Of a stretch of 64,000 nt of DNA, positions 34,060-48,264 are shown in pieces (the first letter of the stretch is position 1; every line of letters starts with the position of its first letter). The position numbers were made by a program, and so were the translations under genes. The notes under the pieces were generated by a model. That model ran no database searches. It saw only the letters and a program-made list of their open reading frames with translations, and was not told the DNA's origin. The DNA is from Diogma glabrata (taxonomy: Eukaryota; Arthropoda; Insecta; Diptera; Cylindrotomidae), in NCBI GenBank assembly GCA_963693315.1, contig OY856186.1:134174428-134238427 (forward strand), written 5' to 3'.

Positions 34060-36379
34060 ATGTTTGATTATACATAAGCTATGCTTCTTTGTATATAGTA
34101 TTTGTGCGAATTCCATTTCGTAATTTTGAACTTTAATCGATGTTATCAACTATCTTTCTTAGTTGAAGAAACATGTATTACATACAATTGCAAACCAATA
34201 ACATATTTGTTCATGTGTTCAATTCAAATGTTTAATTCAATCATGTGTTTAATTCAAATACATATAGTTTTGATATACAAATGTAATGTAATTGTTTCAG
34301 ATTAAACTTCCATTTTTCAATTTCATTAAATAGTGTTCAACAAAAAAAAGTTGATCAAAGGAATCTTACCGTATAAAACGATATTGAAAGAAAAATCAAA
34401 TTAAATTATTATCAACATTTAGGCAGAACCCCTTAAGATAAACCTAAACAAAAACCATTCTTACAACTCATATATCATACATGTAAAATATTATTAAATT
34501 TGGTTCACGGGTTCTTTAGTTTTAGTGCTGCAAACATACATGTAATTTTTATATATATAGAAGATGTTGTAAATTATATTATCAAGAAATGCTACCCTAA
34601 ATTGCATTGTGACATATTTATTTTGTATTTTATATCTGCCATAGTGGCCAATGAAATTTAATTCAACCGTGTGCAAATATTACACGCACTAATTCTTTTA
34701 TTTAACAAAACAAATTTAATAAACACAAATATTTTTATTTAAAAATAAACTTTAATACTCATAGAAAATTATATACGACCACCTCGACATCTATAGCAAT
34801 ATACAACAACTCTAGCTATCTAAACAGATTAAAACGTTTTGATTAAATCTCCTAAAATACATAAAAATACAGGTTTTTCCAGTTTTCTGAAAACGACATT
34901 TTTTACATCATAAAAAATTATGGAACCCTCTTGAAATCAACCCAAATAGAATACGATTTAAATCATCCAAATCCGTTTTTGAGAAATCGGTCAACATTTA
35001 TAAAAAAACCCACAATGAAACGCAGAACCTCCTTTTTTTGAAGTCGGTTAAGAAGCTAAAATAATTTGAAATATAAATTTAAAAATAACGAAACTCAAAA
35101 TCGACACATCCAACGCAAATAACATTTAGTACGAGACTGAATAAAAAATATAATAACATTAATAAATGAATGACAATTGACACACACAATACACATAATC
35201 GAATTGTATCGTATACTTGCCGAACATAATATTCGTTTGCCTTTTTACTTCATTGTTGTTTGAATTTCTTCTTTATTTTATTTATTTTTTTTTAAATGTT
35301 ACTTCCGTTCAAAAACTTGTCATATCTCGCCTAAAGAAGTTTTACTTCGATAAAAAATTTGAGTGGAATCAGAATAATCAAACCATAAATTATCAAACCA
35401 AATTAAATACGTTAGCCGAAACTACTTTATCAATGGAATTTCGGAACAGTTTTGTGTAATTTGGTTAAAACTACTTTTAATAACATATTAAATTCCCAAA
35501 GAGCAAATTAACGTTCTCACTACGACACACCTACATTACCACCACACATAATTTATAATCAAAAATTATCAAACAACTTTTACACCTCAAAGAATACAAA
35601 TATCTATCAATTTAGGAAAACTTTTGTAACTGTGTAATCAATATATGTTTATTGCAACTAAACCATTATCAAATTTTACATTTTACAAAGAATAATGACT
35701 CAACTTCGTTTTTGTTTTAGGTAGATTTCATATAAAAATCTACCTATTGCAATATGCGTCATCTCGAAATTTCGGTGCCAAACGACTATTTATGATAAGC
35801 GTAGACGGAAAATCAAAATGAAAAAAAAATGTTTATATTAATTTTACTCTAAAAATCGACAGCTTAATATATATACATAACATGTTGGCTGTAATAAATA
35901 TATACTTTCGGCTTAAATATAATCATATTTATTTGCAAAACTGGTGTGACTGAGATGGTGGGGGTCAACATAATTAAAAGAACTTTCGTTAAAATAAATA
36001 AAGACACGCAAATATTTAACGATTTATTTAAATGATGTTATATTTTTCAATTTCTTGCAAATATGTATGAATCACTTTTTTTTTGCTTTATTCAAACATT
36101 TCATGTTACAAAAAGGCAAAGCCTTGAAATAGTAACAATTAATTCAAATTAAAATCAACAAAACAGAAGTACAATTAGTAAATTAGATTAAAATAATAAA
36201 AATAGTATAATTAAATTAAACAAAATATGATTAAAATATAATAGAAAATTATTGTTAAGAAAAGTATTTATGAAAACAAAAGTATAATCTCAACATTTAG
36301 AAAAAAACTTAAAGAAGTCGTACATTTATTTGAATTTTGTTAAAGATATTTCCATGAAAGATGAATGTGCATTAAAATC
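34060..36379. repeat. 2.32-kb tandem duplication, unit 1
   Basis: Matches 36393-38711 over 2,320 bases with two substitutions (34932 T/C, 35456 G/T) and one 1-base deletion (near 36257). The unit holds family B-like sequence on the minus strand (about 34600-35590), a family B 5' end on the plus strand (35718-35840) and the 3' UTR of the LINE at 38400. Small open frames repeat identically in both units and show no domain. Confidence 0.95.
35718..35840 (+). mobile_element. HINE-like family B 5' end fragment
   Basis: The AGGTAGATTT...AAATCTACCT near-palindrome is followed by TATTGCAATATGCGTCATCT and GTGCCAAACGACTATTTATG, matching the starts at 2285 and 60734. It is duplicated at 38051-38173. 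Confidence 0.75.
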
Positions 36380-36392
36380 GTGCATTAAAATT
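36380..36392. other. 13-bp duplication-junction filler
   Basis: GTGCATTAAAATT separates the two units. Its first 12 bases repeat the 12 bases just before it (GTGCATTAAAAT at 36367-36378), suggesting a templated insertion during end joining. Confidence 0.8.
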
Positions 36393-38711
36393 ATGTTTGA
36401 TTATACATAAGCTATGCTTCTTTGTATATAGTATTTGTGCGAATTCCATTTCGTAATTTTGAACTTTAATCGATGTTATCAACTATCTTTCTTAGTTGAA
36501 GAAACATGTATTACATACAATTGCAAACCAATAACATATTTGTTCATGTGTTCAATTCAAATGTTTAATTCAATCATGTGTTTAATTCAAATACATATAG
36601 TTTTGATATACAAATGTAATGTAATTGTTTCAGATTAAACTTCCATTTTTCAATTTCATTAAATAGTGTTCAACAAAAAAAAGTTGATCAAAGGAATCTT
36701 ACCGTATAAAACGATATTGAAAGAAAAATCAAATTAAATTATTATCAACATTTAGGCAGAACCCCTTAAGATAAACCTAAACAAAAACCATTCTTACAAC
36801 TCATATATCATACATGTAAAATATTATTAAATTTGGTTCACGGGTTCTTTAGTTTTAGTGCTGCAAACATACATGTAATTTTTATATATATAGAAGATGT
36901 TGTAAATTATATTATCAAGAAATGCTACCCTAAATTGCATTGTGACATATTTATTTTGTATTTTATATCTGCCATAGTGGCCAATGAAATTTAATTCAAC
37001 CGTGTGCAAATATTACACGCACTAATTCTTTTATTTAACAAAACAAATTTAATAAACACAAATATTTTTATTTAAAAATAAACTTTAATACTCATAGAAA
37101 ATTATATACGACCACCTCGACATCTATAGCAATATACAACAACTCTAGCTATCTAAACAGATTAAAACGTTTTGATTAAATCTCCTAAAATACATAAAAA
37201 TACAGGTTTTTCCAGTTTTCTGAAAACGACATTTTTTACATCATAAAAAATTATGGAACCCTCTCGAAATCAACCCAAATAGAATACGATTTAAATCATC
37301 CAAATCCGTTTTTGAGAAATCGGTCAACATTTATAAAAAAACCCACAATGAAACGCAGAACCTCCTTTTTTTGAAGTCGGTTAAGAAGCTAAAATAATTT
37401 GAAATATAAATTTAAAAATAACGAAACTCAAAATCGACACATCCAACGCAAATAACATTTAGTACGAGACTGAATAAAAAATATAATAACATTAATAAAT
37501 GAATGACAATTGACACACACAATACACATAATCGAATTGTATCGTATACTTGCCGAACATAATATTCGTTTGCCTTTTTACTTCATTGTTGTTTGAATTT
37601 CTTCTTTATTTTATTTATTTTTTTTTAAATGTTACTTCCGTTCAAAAACTTGTCATATCTCGCCTAAAGAAGTTTTACTTCGATAAAAAATTTGAGTGGA
37701 ATCAGAATAATCAAACCATAAATTATCAAACCAAATTAAATACGTTAGCCGAAACTACTTTATCAATGGAATTTCGGAACAGTTTTGTTTAATTTGGTTA
37801 AAACTACTTTTAATAACATATTAAATTCCCAAAGAGCAAATTAACGTTCTCACTACGACACACCTACATTACCACCACACATAATTTATAATCAAAAATT
37901 ATCAAACAACTTTTACACCTCAAAGAATACAAATATCTATCAATTTAGGAAAACTTTTGTAACTGTGTAATCAATATATGTTTATTGCAACTAAACCATT
38001 ATCAAATTTTACATTTTACAAAGAATAATGACTCAACTTCGTTTTTGTTTTAGGTAGATTTCATATAAAAATCTACCTATTGCAATATGCGTCATCTCGA
38101 AATTTCGGTGCCAAACGACTATTTATGATAAGCGTAGACGGAAAATCAAAATGAAAAAAAAATGTTTATATTAATTTTACTCTAAAAATCGACAGCTTAA
38201 TATATATACATAACATGTTGGCTGTAATAAATATATACTTTCGGCTTAAATATAATCATATTTATTTGCAAAACTGGTGTGACTGAGATGGTGGGGGTCA
38301 ACATAATTAAAAGAACTTTCGTTAAAATAAATAAAGACACGCAAATATTTAACGATTTATTTAAATGATGTTATATTTTTCAATTTCTTGCAAATATGTA
38401 TGAATCACTTTTTTTTTGCTTTATTCAAACATTTCATGTTACAAAAAGGCAAAGCCTTGAAATAGTAACAATTAATTCAAATTAAAATCAACAAAACAGA
38501 AGTACAATTAGTAAATTAGATTAAAATAATAAAAATAGTATAATTAAATTAAACAAAATATGATTAAAATATAATAGAAAATTATTGTTAGAAAAGTATT
38601 TATGAAAACAAAAGTATAATCTCAACATTTAGAAAAAAACTTAAAGAAGTCGTACATTTATTTGAATTTTGTTAAAGATATTTCCATGAAAGATGAATGT
38701 GCATTAAAATC
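36393..38711. repeat. 2.32-kb tandem duplication, unit 2
   Basis: Second unit of the duplication that begins at 34060. It ends inside the coding part of the LINE at 38712, so the right breakpoint lies within that LINE, and unit 1 carries only the LINE's last 300 bases. Confidence 0.95.
38051..38173 (+). mobile_element. HINE-like family B 5' end fragment (duplicate)
   Basis: Same sequence as 35718-35840, present because of the 2.32-kb tandem duplication. Confidence 0.75.
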
Positions 38712-39950
38712 AGCCAAGCAGAAAACAAAACTGAACTTCTACCTATATTTAGTTTTCTGAAATCGATAAAGAAATCTGCATTTCTACGTGTTTGATAATG
38801 GTGGATCTCATTAGCTCTTATCAATATAATATTGTTTTTAATAATATTATTTTTAAGTGTAAATATAAATATTAATGTTTCTGATTTACATATTTTTCTA
38901 AAAGGAATAATTTTATTGTCATACAATTTTATTGTTGGATGTAAGTTTGGCAGGAACCTAATAGTTTTTATTTTTCTATTTTGAAGCACTTCTAAACAGT
39001 GAATCCTTGATTGTGTAGCAGAATTCCATAAAGGATTCAGATAAATCAAATGCGAAACAAAATGGGCATGATAAATAGACCATAACGTATTTGGACTCAA
39101 CAAATGACGAATTTTTTTCACAGCAAATATTAAAGGTGAAACTTTTTTTGTGATGTTTTGAATGTGTTTCTCCCAATTTAATTTAAAATCAATTTTTAGG
39201 CCAAGGTAATTGTAAATTTCAACAGATTCAATTACATTATTATGAAGCATAGGTAAATTATTAATTAAGTCAGAACATTTAAATAGCATGAATTTTGTTT
39301 TATTTATATTAATGTTTAAACGAATTGAACTAAACCATGAATCTAATTTCAAAAGATCTTCCTGAATAGCTGGAATCAAGTCAGTATGATTGCAGGCATA
39401 CATGATTGCAGGCAATTGCAGGCATACATGAATGCAGAATCGTCTGCATAGCACTGTGCTTTTCCTTTAAGAGAAAGATCAAACACGCCATTAATCATTA
39501 TATTAAATATAATTGGTCCCAAAATAGAACCTTGCCTTGAGGGATACCAGATTTAATAAGCTTCAAGTTACTTTTTGAATCTCCAATTTGCACAAATTGC
39601 TTACGGTTACCGAAAAATGATAATATCTGGCTCTTTTATTCCTAAATCAAATAAGCATTGAAGCAATAATTCATGATCAACGGAATCAAAAGCTTTAGAT
39701 CTATCAACAAAAAGCAGTGCAACATAAAGATCATTACTAATGTTTTTTTGTACAAAATCTATCATATAAACACAAGCAGTTAAAGTGCTTGACCGACTTG
39801 TAAAACCAAATTGCTGAGGATGAATAATTTCATTGGCAGTTAAAAAAGTTTCAAGACGAGCTAACAACTTTTTCAAATATTTTTGAAACACTGTTCAAAA
39901 TTGAAATTGGTCTATAATTTGACATATTTGTTTTTTATCCAGATTTAAAT
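38407..39950 (-). mobile_element. 5'-truncated LINE, decayed
   Basis: Minus-strand element ending in a T run at about 38407 (short poly-A). The 3' UTR lies at 38420-38670 and coding sequence at 38672-39950. Its 5' end is lost at about 39950, inside RT. The last 300 bases are repeated at 36072-36379 by the tandem duplication. Confidence 0.75.
38672..39950 (-). pseudogene. LINE reverse transcriptase with frameshifts
   Basis: The pieces in order are SNYRPISILNSVSKIFEKVV (about 39940), then after a frameshift IIHPQQFGFTSRSSTLTACV, VALLFVDRSKAFDSVDHELL (motif A), KSGIPQG (motif B, frameshifted) and QCYADDSAFMYACN (motif C), then DSWFSSIRLNININKTKFML and the thumb and C-terminus from 39360 down. 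A duplication of about 24 bp (GATTGCAGGCA motifs, 39390-39430) breaks the frame just after YADD. At least three frameshifts are present. The motif spelling is closest to the LINE at 48265-55770, so they may be related families. Confidence 0.8.
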
Positions 39951-42103
<2,153 letters not shown>

Positions 42104-42116
42104 CTGCCCTCCATTT
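42104..42116 (-). promoter_or_regulatory. Polypurine tract
   Basis: Minus strand AAATGGAGGGCAG directly abuts the 3' LTR, in the position where plus-strand DNA synthesis is primed in LTR retrotransposons. It contains one pyrimidine pair, so it is an imperfect tract. Confidence 0.6.
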
Positions 42117-43491
42117 AGTTTTCTTCGTCCCGAACAATATCAGCTATCGCATTGGTGCTGTTACCTTGGTACGGTGCCAACCTTTGCAGATGTATCACTT
42201 TCATCTTGGTACGGGGTCCCTTTTGGATGCGGTAGATAACATCATTAATTCGTTTGATTATTTTATATGGGCCTTCCCAATCTGGCTGCAGCTTGGGTGA
42301 TCTTCCCTTAGTTCTCCTGGGGTTGTATAGCCATACCAATTCTCCTTCTTGAAAACCGCCACTATTTGCATTAATGTCGTACCTGGTTTTCATTTTGTCA
42401 CTGGCAATCTTAATGTGGTCTCGAACCTGTTGATGGATTTTATTCATCTTCTCCCTTAGTTGTCCCACATAATCCGTTTTCGTGGATACCAGGCCACCAG
42501 GGATGCCGAACTCAATGTCTCTAGGAAGATGTAGTTCTCTCCCGAACATGATATTCGCTGGCGTTTCACATGTTGTATCGTGCACTGCGCTACGATAGGC
42601 CATCAAGAATAACGGAAGATCCTTATCCCAACTTCTTTGGTTGGCTTCTACTACCTTTGACAGATGTTCTTCCATGGTTCGGTTGAATCGTTCTACCATG
42701 CCATCCGATTGTGGGTTCATAGGTGTAGCTCGTGTTTTTCTAATGTCGAGTATTCTGCACAGCTCTTCCATCAGTTGAGATTCGAAATTCCTTCCCTGGT
42801 CGGTATGCAACTCGAGCGGTGTTCCATATCTGCAAACCCATTCATTGACTAATGTTTCCGCGACCGTAACTGCTTCCTGGTTCGGTATTGCATAGGCTTC
42901 CGGCCATTTTGTAAAGTAATCAATGACCACCATGATGTATTTGTTACCTTTTGTAGTTACCGGAAATGGCCCCGCGATGTCTATAGCAATTCTCTCCATT
43001 GGGGCTCCCACATTGTACTGCTGCATCTCTCCTCGAGTTCTAGTTTTTGGTCCTTTGCTCGCCGCACAAGTATCACATCGCCGACACCATTGCTCTACGT
43101 CGGTTCGATACCTTACCCAATAAAACCTCTCCCTTACTTTAGCCATGGTTTTATTGACTCCCAGGTGTCCCCAAGAAATACTTCCATGCAGCTTTCCCAG
43201 TACCTCTTCTACTCGACTTGATGGCAGCACCAGTTGCTCTAACACTTTCTTTCCATCAGCGGACTCCCATTTTCTTTTTAGTATCCCGTTGTCCATCAAT
43301 AGTGAGTCCCATTGCGCGCAGTAGCACTTCACCTCCGTACTTAAAGGTGCTACCTCTTTCCACTCCGGTCGCCTTCCCTCGGTTTTCCATTTCAATATTG
43401 GAGCCATAGCTGGATCTTCTAGCTGCTCTCTTTTCATTGCCTCGGTACACCAATCGTCAGGCGTTTGCAACTTAATTTGCTTCACTGTCAT
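42115..43491 (-). CDS. Integrase (Gag-Pol remnant)
   Basis: From the Met at 43491 the frame encodes 458 residues and carries an apparently complete integrase. The zinc-binding HHCC domain uses H102, H109, C139 and C142. The catalytic core has D171 (IAIDIAGPFP), D231 (LHTDQGRNF) and E267 (MVERFNRTMEE), i.e. D-59-D-35-E spacing. The C-terminal GPY/F-type module reads PDWEGPYKIIKRINDVIYRI after EGELVWLYNPRRTKG. The protein would insert element cDNA in the nucleus. The frame is the same as Gag upstream, with only one TGA between, so the Met is not necessarily a real start. By family knowledge it would normally be released from Pol by protease, which this copy lacks. Confidence 0.9.
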   Translation of the reverse strand: MTVKQIKLQTPDDWCTEAMKREQLEDPAMAPILKWKTEGRRPEWKEVAPLSTEVKCYCAQWDSLLMDNGILKRKWESADGKKVLEQLVLPSSRVEEVLGKLHGSISWGHLGVNKTMAKVRERFYWVRYRTDVEQWCRRCDTCAASKGPKTRTRGEMQQYNVGAPMERIAIDIAGPFPVTTKGNKYIMVVIDYFTKWPEAYAIPNQEAVTVAETLVNEWVCRYGTPLELHTDQGRNFESQLMEELCRILDIRKTRATPMNPQSDGMVERFNRTMEEHLSKVVEANQRSWDKDLPLFLMAYRSAVHDTTCETPANIMFGRELHLPRDIEFGIPGGLVSTKTDYVGQLREKMNKIHQQVRDHIKIASDKMKTRYDINANSGGFQEGELVWLYNPRRTKGRSPKLQPDWEGPYKIIKRINDVIYRIQKGPRTKMKVIHLQRLAPYQGNSTNAIADIVRDEEN

Positions 43492-43492
43492 C

Positions 43493-43762
43493 GCCTCTTT
43501 ACTCTCAGTCCTGCTACATGACTTGCGCTCTTCAATACAGTGTATTCTTGAAAGATCATCAGCGTTACAATGTATCCTTCTCTTCCGGTGTTCAACGCGG
43601 CAATCTCCTTCCTTTTTGACATTTGCCTCCTTTCTCTCAGTCCTGTTATATGACTTGCGCTCCTCAAATCAGGGTCTTCTTGAAAGATCTTCAGCGTTAC
43701 AATGTATCCTTCTCTTCCGGTGTTCAACGCGGCAATCTCCTTCCTTTTTGACCTCCACTTGC
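43493..43762 (-). repeat. 132-bp in-frame tandem duplication over the RNase H end
   Basis: CTCAGTCCTG recurs at 43504 and 43636, and TCTTGAAAGATC at 43546 and 43678, a 132-bp (44-codon) period. Each unit encodes VKKEGDCRVEHRKRRIHCNA followed by (D/E)DLSR, i.e. the last residues of an RNase H domain (family pattern HxNADALSR). The reading frame is kept. Confidence 0.85.
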
Positions 43763-45129
43763 TTGTTTAAAAGGTTCATCAACCGGCCTAGAACTACTCC
43801 TTCTTTTGCTGCTACTCGTGTTTTGCATTCTTGTCTGATGTGCCCTAACTGCCCACAATTCCAGCATCTTACTCTGCTAGATCTTCTTCGTTGATTTCGT
43901 TCAGGCTTATCTTCCAAACTTTTGACACGCATGATCACTTCATCAAGCGCTGCTTTTAGTGGCTCTTCAGAAACTTCCATCTTACGTACTCTACCTGAGT
44001 CATACGCTCTTTTTCCCGCTTCCATTTGCAGGGCCAATGCTAAGACTTCCGCAGGTAATTTCTTCCCGCTTAGATACAGCTGATTTCTCATTTGTATGTC
44101 TCGAAGAGCATTGATAAATGTATCAGCTGCCAGCTCATCTCGATGTTCAGTGTTATAGTTCGGATATGACAGATTAACCAGTCTGACAATGTCAGCCTCT
44201 AATTCTTGCAAAGTTTCACTGACTCCCTGTTTTCGTGTCTTGAGCTGCATGCGATGGAGAGCTTGCATATGACTTTCCCCATATCTTACTTCTAAGGCCT
44301 CCATTAGCTTGCTGTAATCACGCTCTGTCGCTGATAGTGTCTGCAAAATTTCAGCAGCAGGTCCCCTCAATGCCAATATAAGAGCGTTTGCTTTTTGCTG
44401 GTGATCAAACCCAGTTGTTGCTATCTCAAATTGCATCTTAAATATCTGATACGATGTAGATCCATCAAATGCGGGTGTTTTCACTCTAGCTGGAGCTGAA
44501 GCAGTTGATGGATTGATCATGTTACCTGACTTCCCTTGTGCTATTTCTTGGCGTAATTCACTCGAAAGTTTGCGCAATTTCTCTTGTTCTTCGGTAACTG
44601 TCCGCAGCTCCTTTTCCATGTTGTTGATTTTCACCTCTGCACTGGATATACGTGACTCGATTACTTCACGTAGACTTTCTTGCTTCGCCATCATATCAGC
44701 AAATTGTTGTCGTTGCTCTACTTTTTGTTCTGCTGCCTGTTTTTCTTGTCGGGCCATCATATCAGCAAGTTGTTGTTGTTGCTCTACTTTTTGTTCTGCT
44801 GCCTGTTTCTCTTGTCGGGCCATCATATCAGCATGTTGTTGTTGTTGGTTGTTTACTTGTTTGGTTATCATATCAGCAAGTTGTCGTTGTTGCTGTGCCA
44901 TCATTTCTTTCATCAACGCCATCATCGGATCAATCGCTGGAGCATTCTGAACCGGAGCTTCCTCCGGCTCTATGTCTATGACCTCTGTGTTTTCACCTGC
45001 TTCTTCTAAAACTTTACGCAGCCGAAATGCAAGTTCTGCCTTCGTTCCATGGATTGGAGCATTTCTTTTCCTCAACTCGTCCTTCAGCTGGGTCTGGCTG
45101 AGATCACTAATATTTACTGTCCTGACCAT
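43669..45129 (-). CDS. Gag polyprotein fused to RNase H tail
   Basis: Starts at ATG 45129, just after the primer-binding site, and encodes 486 residues. The N-terminus LSQTQLKDELRKRNAPIHG resembles a SAP-type helix-turn-helix. Residues of about 75-165 hold Gln-rich repeats (ADMMARQEKQAAEQKVEQ, two to three copies), probably coiled coil. A retrotransposon capsid region follows (YQIFKMQFEIATTGF). A CCHC zinc knuckle lies at residues 422-435 (CWNCGQLGHIRQEC). After the knuckle, where protease should follow, the chain jumps to RNase H C-terminal sequence ending DLSRRP and stops at TGA 43671-43669. Gag would package element RNA in cytoplasmic particles; this copy keeps all Gag domains. Confidence 0.9.
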   Translation of the reverse strand: MVRTVNISDLSQTQLKDELRKRNAPIHGTKAELAFRLRKVLEEAGENTEVIDIEPEEAPVQNAPAIDPMMALMKEMMAQQQRQLADMITKQVNNQQQQHADMMARQEKQAAEQKVEQQQQLADMMARQEKQAAEQKVEQRQQFADMMAKQESLREVIESRISSAEVKINNMEKELRTVTEEQEKLRKLSSELRQEIAQGKSGNMINPSTASAPARVKTPAFDGSTSYQIFKMQFEIATTGFDHQQKANALILALRGPAAEILQTLSATERDYSKLMEALEVRYGESHMQALHRMQLKTRKQGVSETLQELEADIVRLVNLSYPNYNTEHRDELAADTFINALRDIQMRNQLYLSGKKLPAEVLALALQMEAGKRAYDSGRVRKMEVSEEPLKAALDEVIMRVKSLEDKPERNQRRRSSRVRCWNCGQLGHIRQECKTRVAAKEGVVLGRLMNLLNKQVEVKKEGDCRVEHRKRRIHCNAEDLSRRP

Positions 45130-45140
45130 TGTTTCAATAA

Positions 45141-45157
45141 TCCCACTTCTGACACCA
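45141..45157 (-). promoter_or_regulatory. Primer-binding site (tRNA-Leu-like)
   Basis: Minus strand TGGTGTCAGAAGTGGGA starts one base inside the 5' LTR boundary. It is complementary to a tRNA 3' end ...CCCACTTCTGACACCA, which I associate with tRNA-Leu. The position and the TGG start are diagnostic; the tRNA identity is from memory. Confidence 0.75.
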
Positions 45158-45158
45158 C

Positions 45159-46311
<1,153 letters not shown>

Positions 46312-46356
46312 AATATATACATATCTATTATATATATATCGAAATTTATATATATA

Positions 46357-47128
46357 CACGGGGAGTCGGGACGAACACACCAAATTTCAGGAGTGTATTA
46401 AACACGCGAAAACAATGTAAAAAAACCCATATGTTCTTATTCGATAATCATTTGTTTTCAAGTTATAGCGTAATACTAAATAAAGAAAAGTTCATATATT
46501 AACGGTTTCCTAATCATAACGTTCTTTTAATAAATATTCAAAAATACCGCCGTTGACATCTAAACATTTTCTGCTTTGTCTAGGAAGATGACCTGTTGCC
46601 CTTCTAATTGCTTACTGTTTTTCTTCTTTAAAATTGGCTGCAGTATTCCTAATACGTCGAAGTAGTACATCCCGAGTGTCCACTCTTACTTTGTACACTT
46701 CATATTTAAACCAGCCCCAAAAACAATAATCTAGTACTGTAAGGTCTGGAGATCTTGGAGAACAATTAATAGGACCACTGCGACCAATCCAACGCCCTGG
46801 AAATGTTTCGTTTTGTTGGAAATGTTTTTACTGGAAATGGTTTTTTACTTTAATCACTCAAACTTGAAAATAAACTTTTAATTACTATCACAATACACAG
46901 ACACATTGTCAAGACAACAAAGATGTCAAATAGTTTAGAGTCTTGAGCATGGCAAACTCTAATTACGTGAAAATTTTGATAAAAGTGGAACGTAGAAAAA
47001 AATTTGATAATGCGCTATAACTTGAAAACAAATGAAAATCGGATAAGAACATACGAGTTTTTTTTTACATTGTTTTCGCGTGTATAGTACACTCCTGAAA
47101 TTTGGTCCGTTCCTCCCGACTCACCCTG
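46357..47128 (-). mobile_element. Tc1/mariner-superfamily deletion derivative
   Basis: Flanked by TA at 46355-46356 and 47129-47130. The inverted ends read CACGGGGAGTCGGGACGAAC and, reversed from the right, CAGGGTGAGTCGGGAGGAAC. They extend inward with shared AAATTT(C)AGGAGTGTA and a stretch around ACATTGTTTTCGCG. The element is about 772 bp and keeps only the end of transposase. Confidence 0.85.
46520..46810 (-). pseudogene. Tc1/mariner-superfamily transposase C-terminus
   Basis: Minus-strand translation: ETFPGRWIGRSGPINCSPRS, PDLTVLDYCFWGWFKYEVY, then KVRVDTRDVLLRRIRNTAAN and a stop. The SPDLTxLD-xxFWG block is the third catalytic block of mariner-type DDD/E transposases. The N-terminal DNA-binding part and the first two catalytic residues are gone. 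Confidence 0.8.
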
Positions 47129-47130
47129 TA

Positions 47131-47754
47131 TATGAGCAAATCTCTAGAACTTTTAAATTTTCTGTCCTGCAAAAATACTTTATATACCCACTCATTTTTC
47201 CTCAATCTTAAATATCATATTTGCTTATTGAATGTTAATGTGAATGACGCTTGTTTGAGTGTTTAAAATATTATTTTAAAAAATTAGAGGACATAAAAGC
47301 GAAACAAAGTAGCAAAAACGCTAAAATTGAGATGTATTTTTCGAAATTTCGTTTCTGCATCAGGCTATAACTTTTGGAACATCACTCCAAATGACTTAAA
47401 ATTTTACAGAGATCTTGAGTTTGCCATGTTCTTTCAAAAGCATATATGTTTTTTATGTGCTCTTTATGGGAAAATAACGGTGGAGGCTTGTCGGTGTCTT
47501 ATACGTCTTAAACCCGACAAGGTAGGAATTTTTTATTGTAAGAGATAATTAATTTCTTTAACCTCACTATTTGTGATTTTCGAAAGTTAGTAGGTATATT
47601 CCATACTATCCTAAGTCACGTGTGCAGTTATTATTGAATGTTTCCAATCAATATGAAATCAATTTTACGACATAAATGTCAAGTAAATTAGTGAATCGTA
47701 TGAGTTTTTCAATTCGAAATCGGTTTTTGGGTTTATCTGAATAAACCTTATAGT
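47131..47754. other. Intergenic, no gene recognised
   Basis: A 73-codon frame at 47327-47548 has no recognisable domain. It may be the body of the SINE whose head lies at 47755-47880 on the minus strand. Confidence 0.35.
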
Positions 47755-47880
47755 TATTTGTTAATAAAAACAACTTTTATCTCTGAACGTGTTTCGGTTA
47801 GGATTCGAACTCAGAACCTCATCAGTACCATCTGATTCTTTCCACTACCCCAAATTCGATTTATAAAGAAACCTCACTTT
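47755..47880 (-). repeat. tRNA-derived SINE head
   Basis: The minus strand reads TTTGGGGTAGTGGAAAGAAT (A box TGGGGTAGTGG at about 47853-47843) and GAGTTCGAATCCTAACC (B box GTTCGAATCC at 47810-47801). The box sequences and spacing match Pol III internal promoters of tRNA-derived SINEs. The rest of the tRNA fold (no good acceptor stem) is lost, so it is not scored as a tRNA gene. Confidence 0.55.
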
Positions 47881-48011
47881 GAAAGTAAGCATTTTTTCAA
47901 ACTGCTGGCGACTCCACAAATGTTTTTCGATTTTCAAATTTTTTTTTGTTTCATCACAAATTAATAGTTTTGAAAATAGAAAATTTTTTTTTGTTAAATT
48001 AGATAAATTAC

Positions 48012-48211
48012 NNNNNNNNNNNNNNNNNNNNNNNNNNNNNNNNNNNNNNNNNNNNNNNNNNNNNNNNNNNNNNNNNNNNNNNNNNNNNNNNNNNNNNNNN
48101 NNNNNNNNNNNNNNNNNNNNNNNNNNNNNNNNNNNNNNNNNNNNNNNNNNNNNNNNNNNNNNNNNNNNNNNNNNNNNNNNNNNNNNNNNNNNNNNNNNNN
48201 NNNNNNNNNNN
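48012..48211. other. Assembly gap (200 N)
   Basis: Exactly 200 N, a scaffold gap. It hides the 5' UTR and start of the LINE that follows. Any open frame drawn across it is meaningless. Confidence 1.
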
Positions 48212-48264
48212 AAAAAGAAAATTTTTTTACTTTATTTCGAATTTTTTTATCTGTGAAAATAAAA

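Noticed and set aside
34102..34305. Duplicated 67-residue ORF (also at 36435) and the paired 60- and 80-residue ORFs as conserved genes
   Set aside because: They are identical because of the recent tandem duplication, not selection. No domain is recognisable.
47755..47880. Functional tRNA gene on the minus strand
   Set aside because: A and B boxes are good, but no acceptor stem or standard anticodon arm could be paired. A SINE head is more likely.
47879..48256. ORF spanning the assembly gap
   Set aside because: More than half its codons are N; the frame across the gap is arbitrary.
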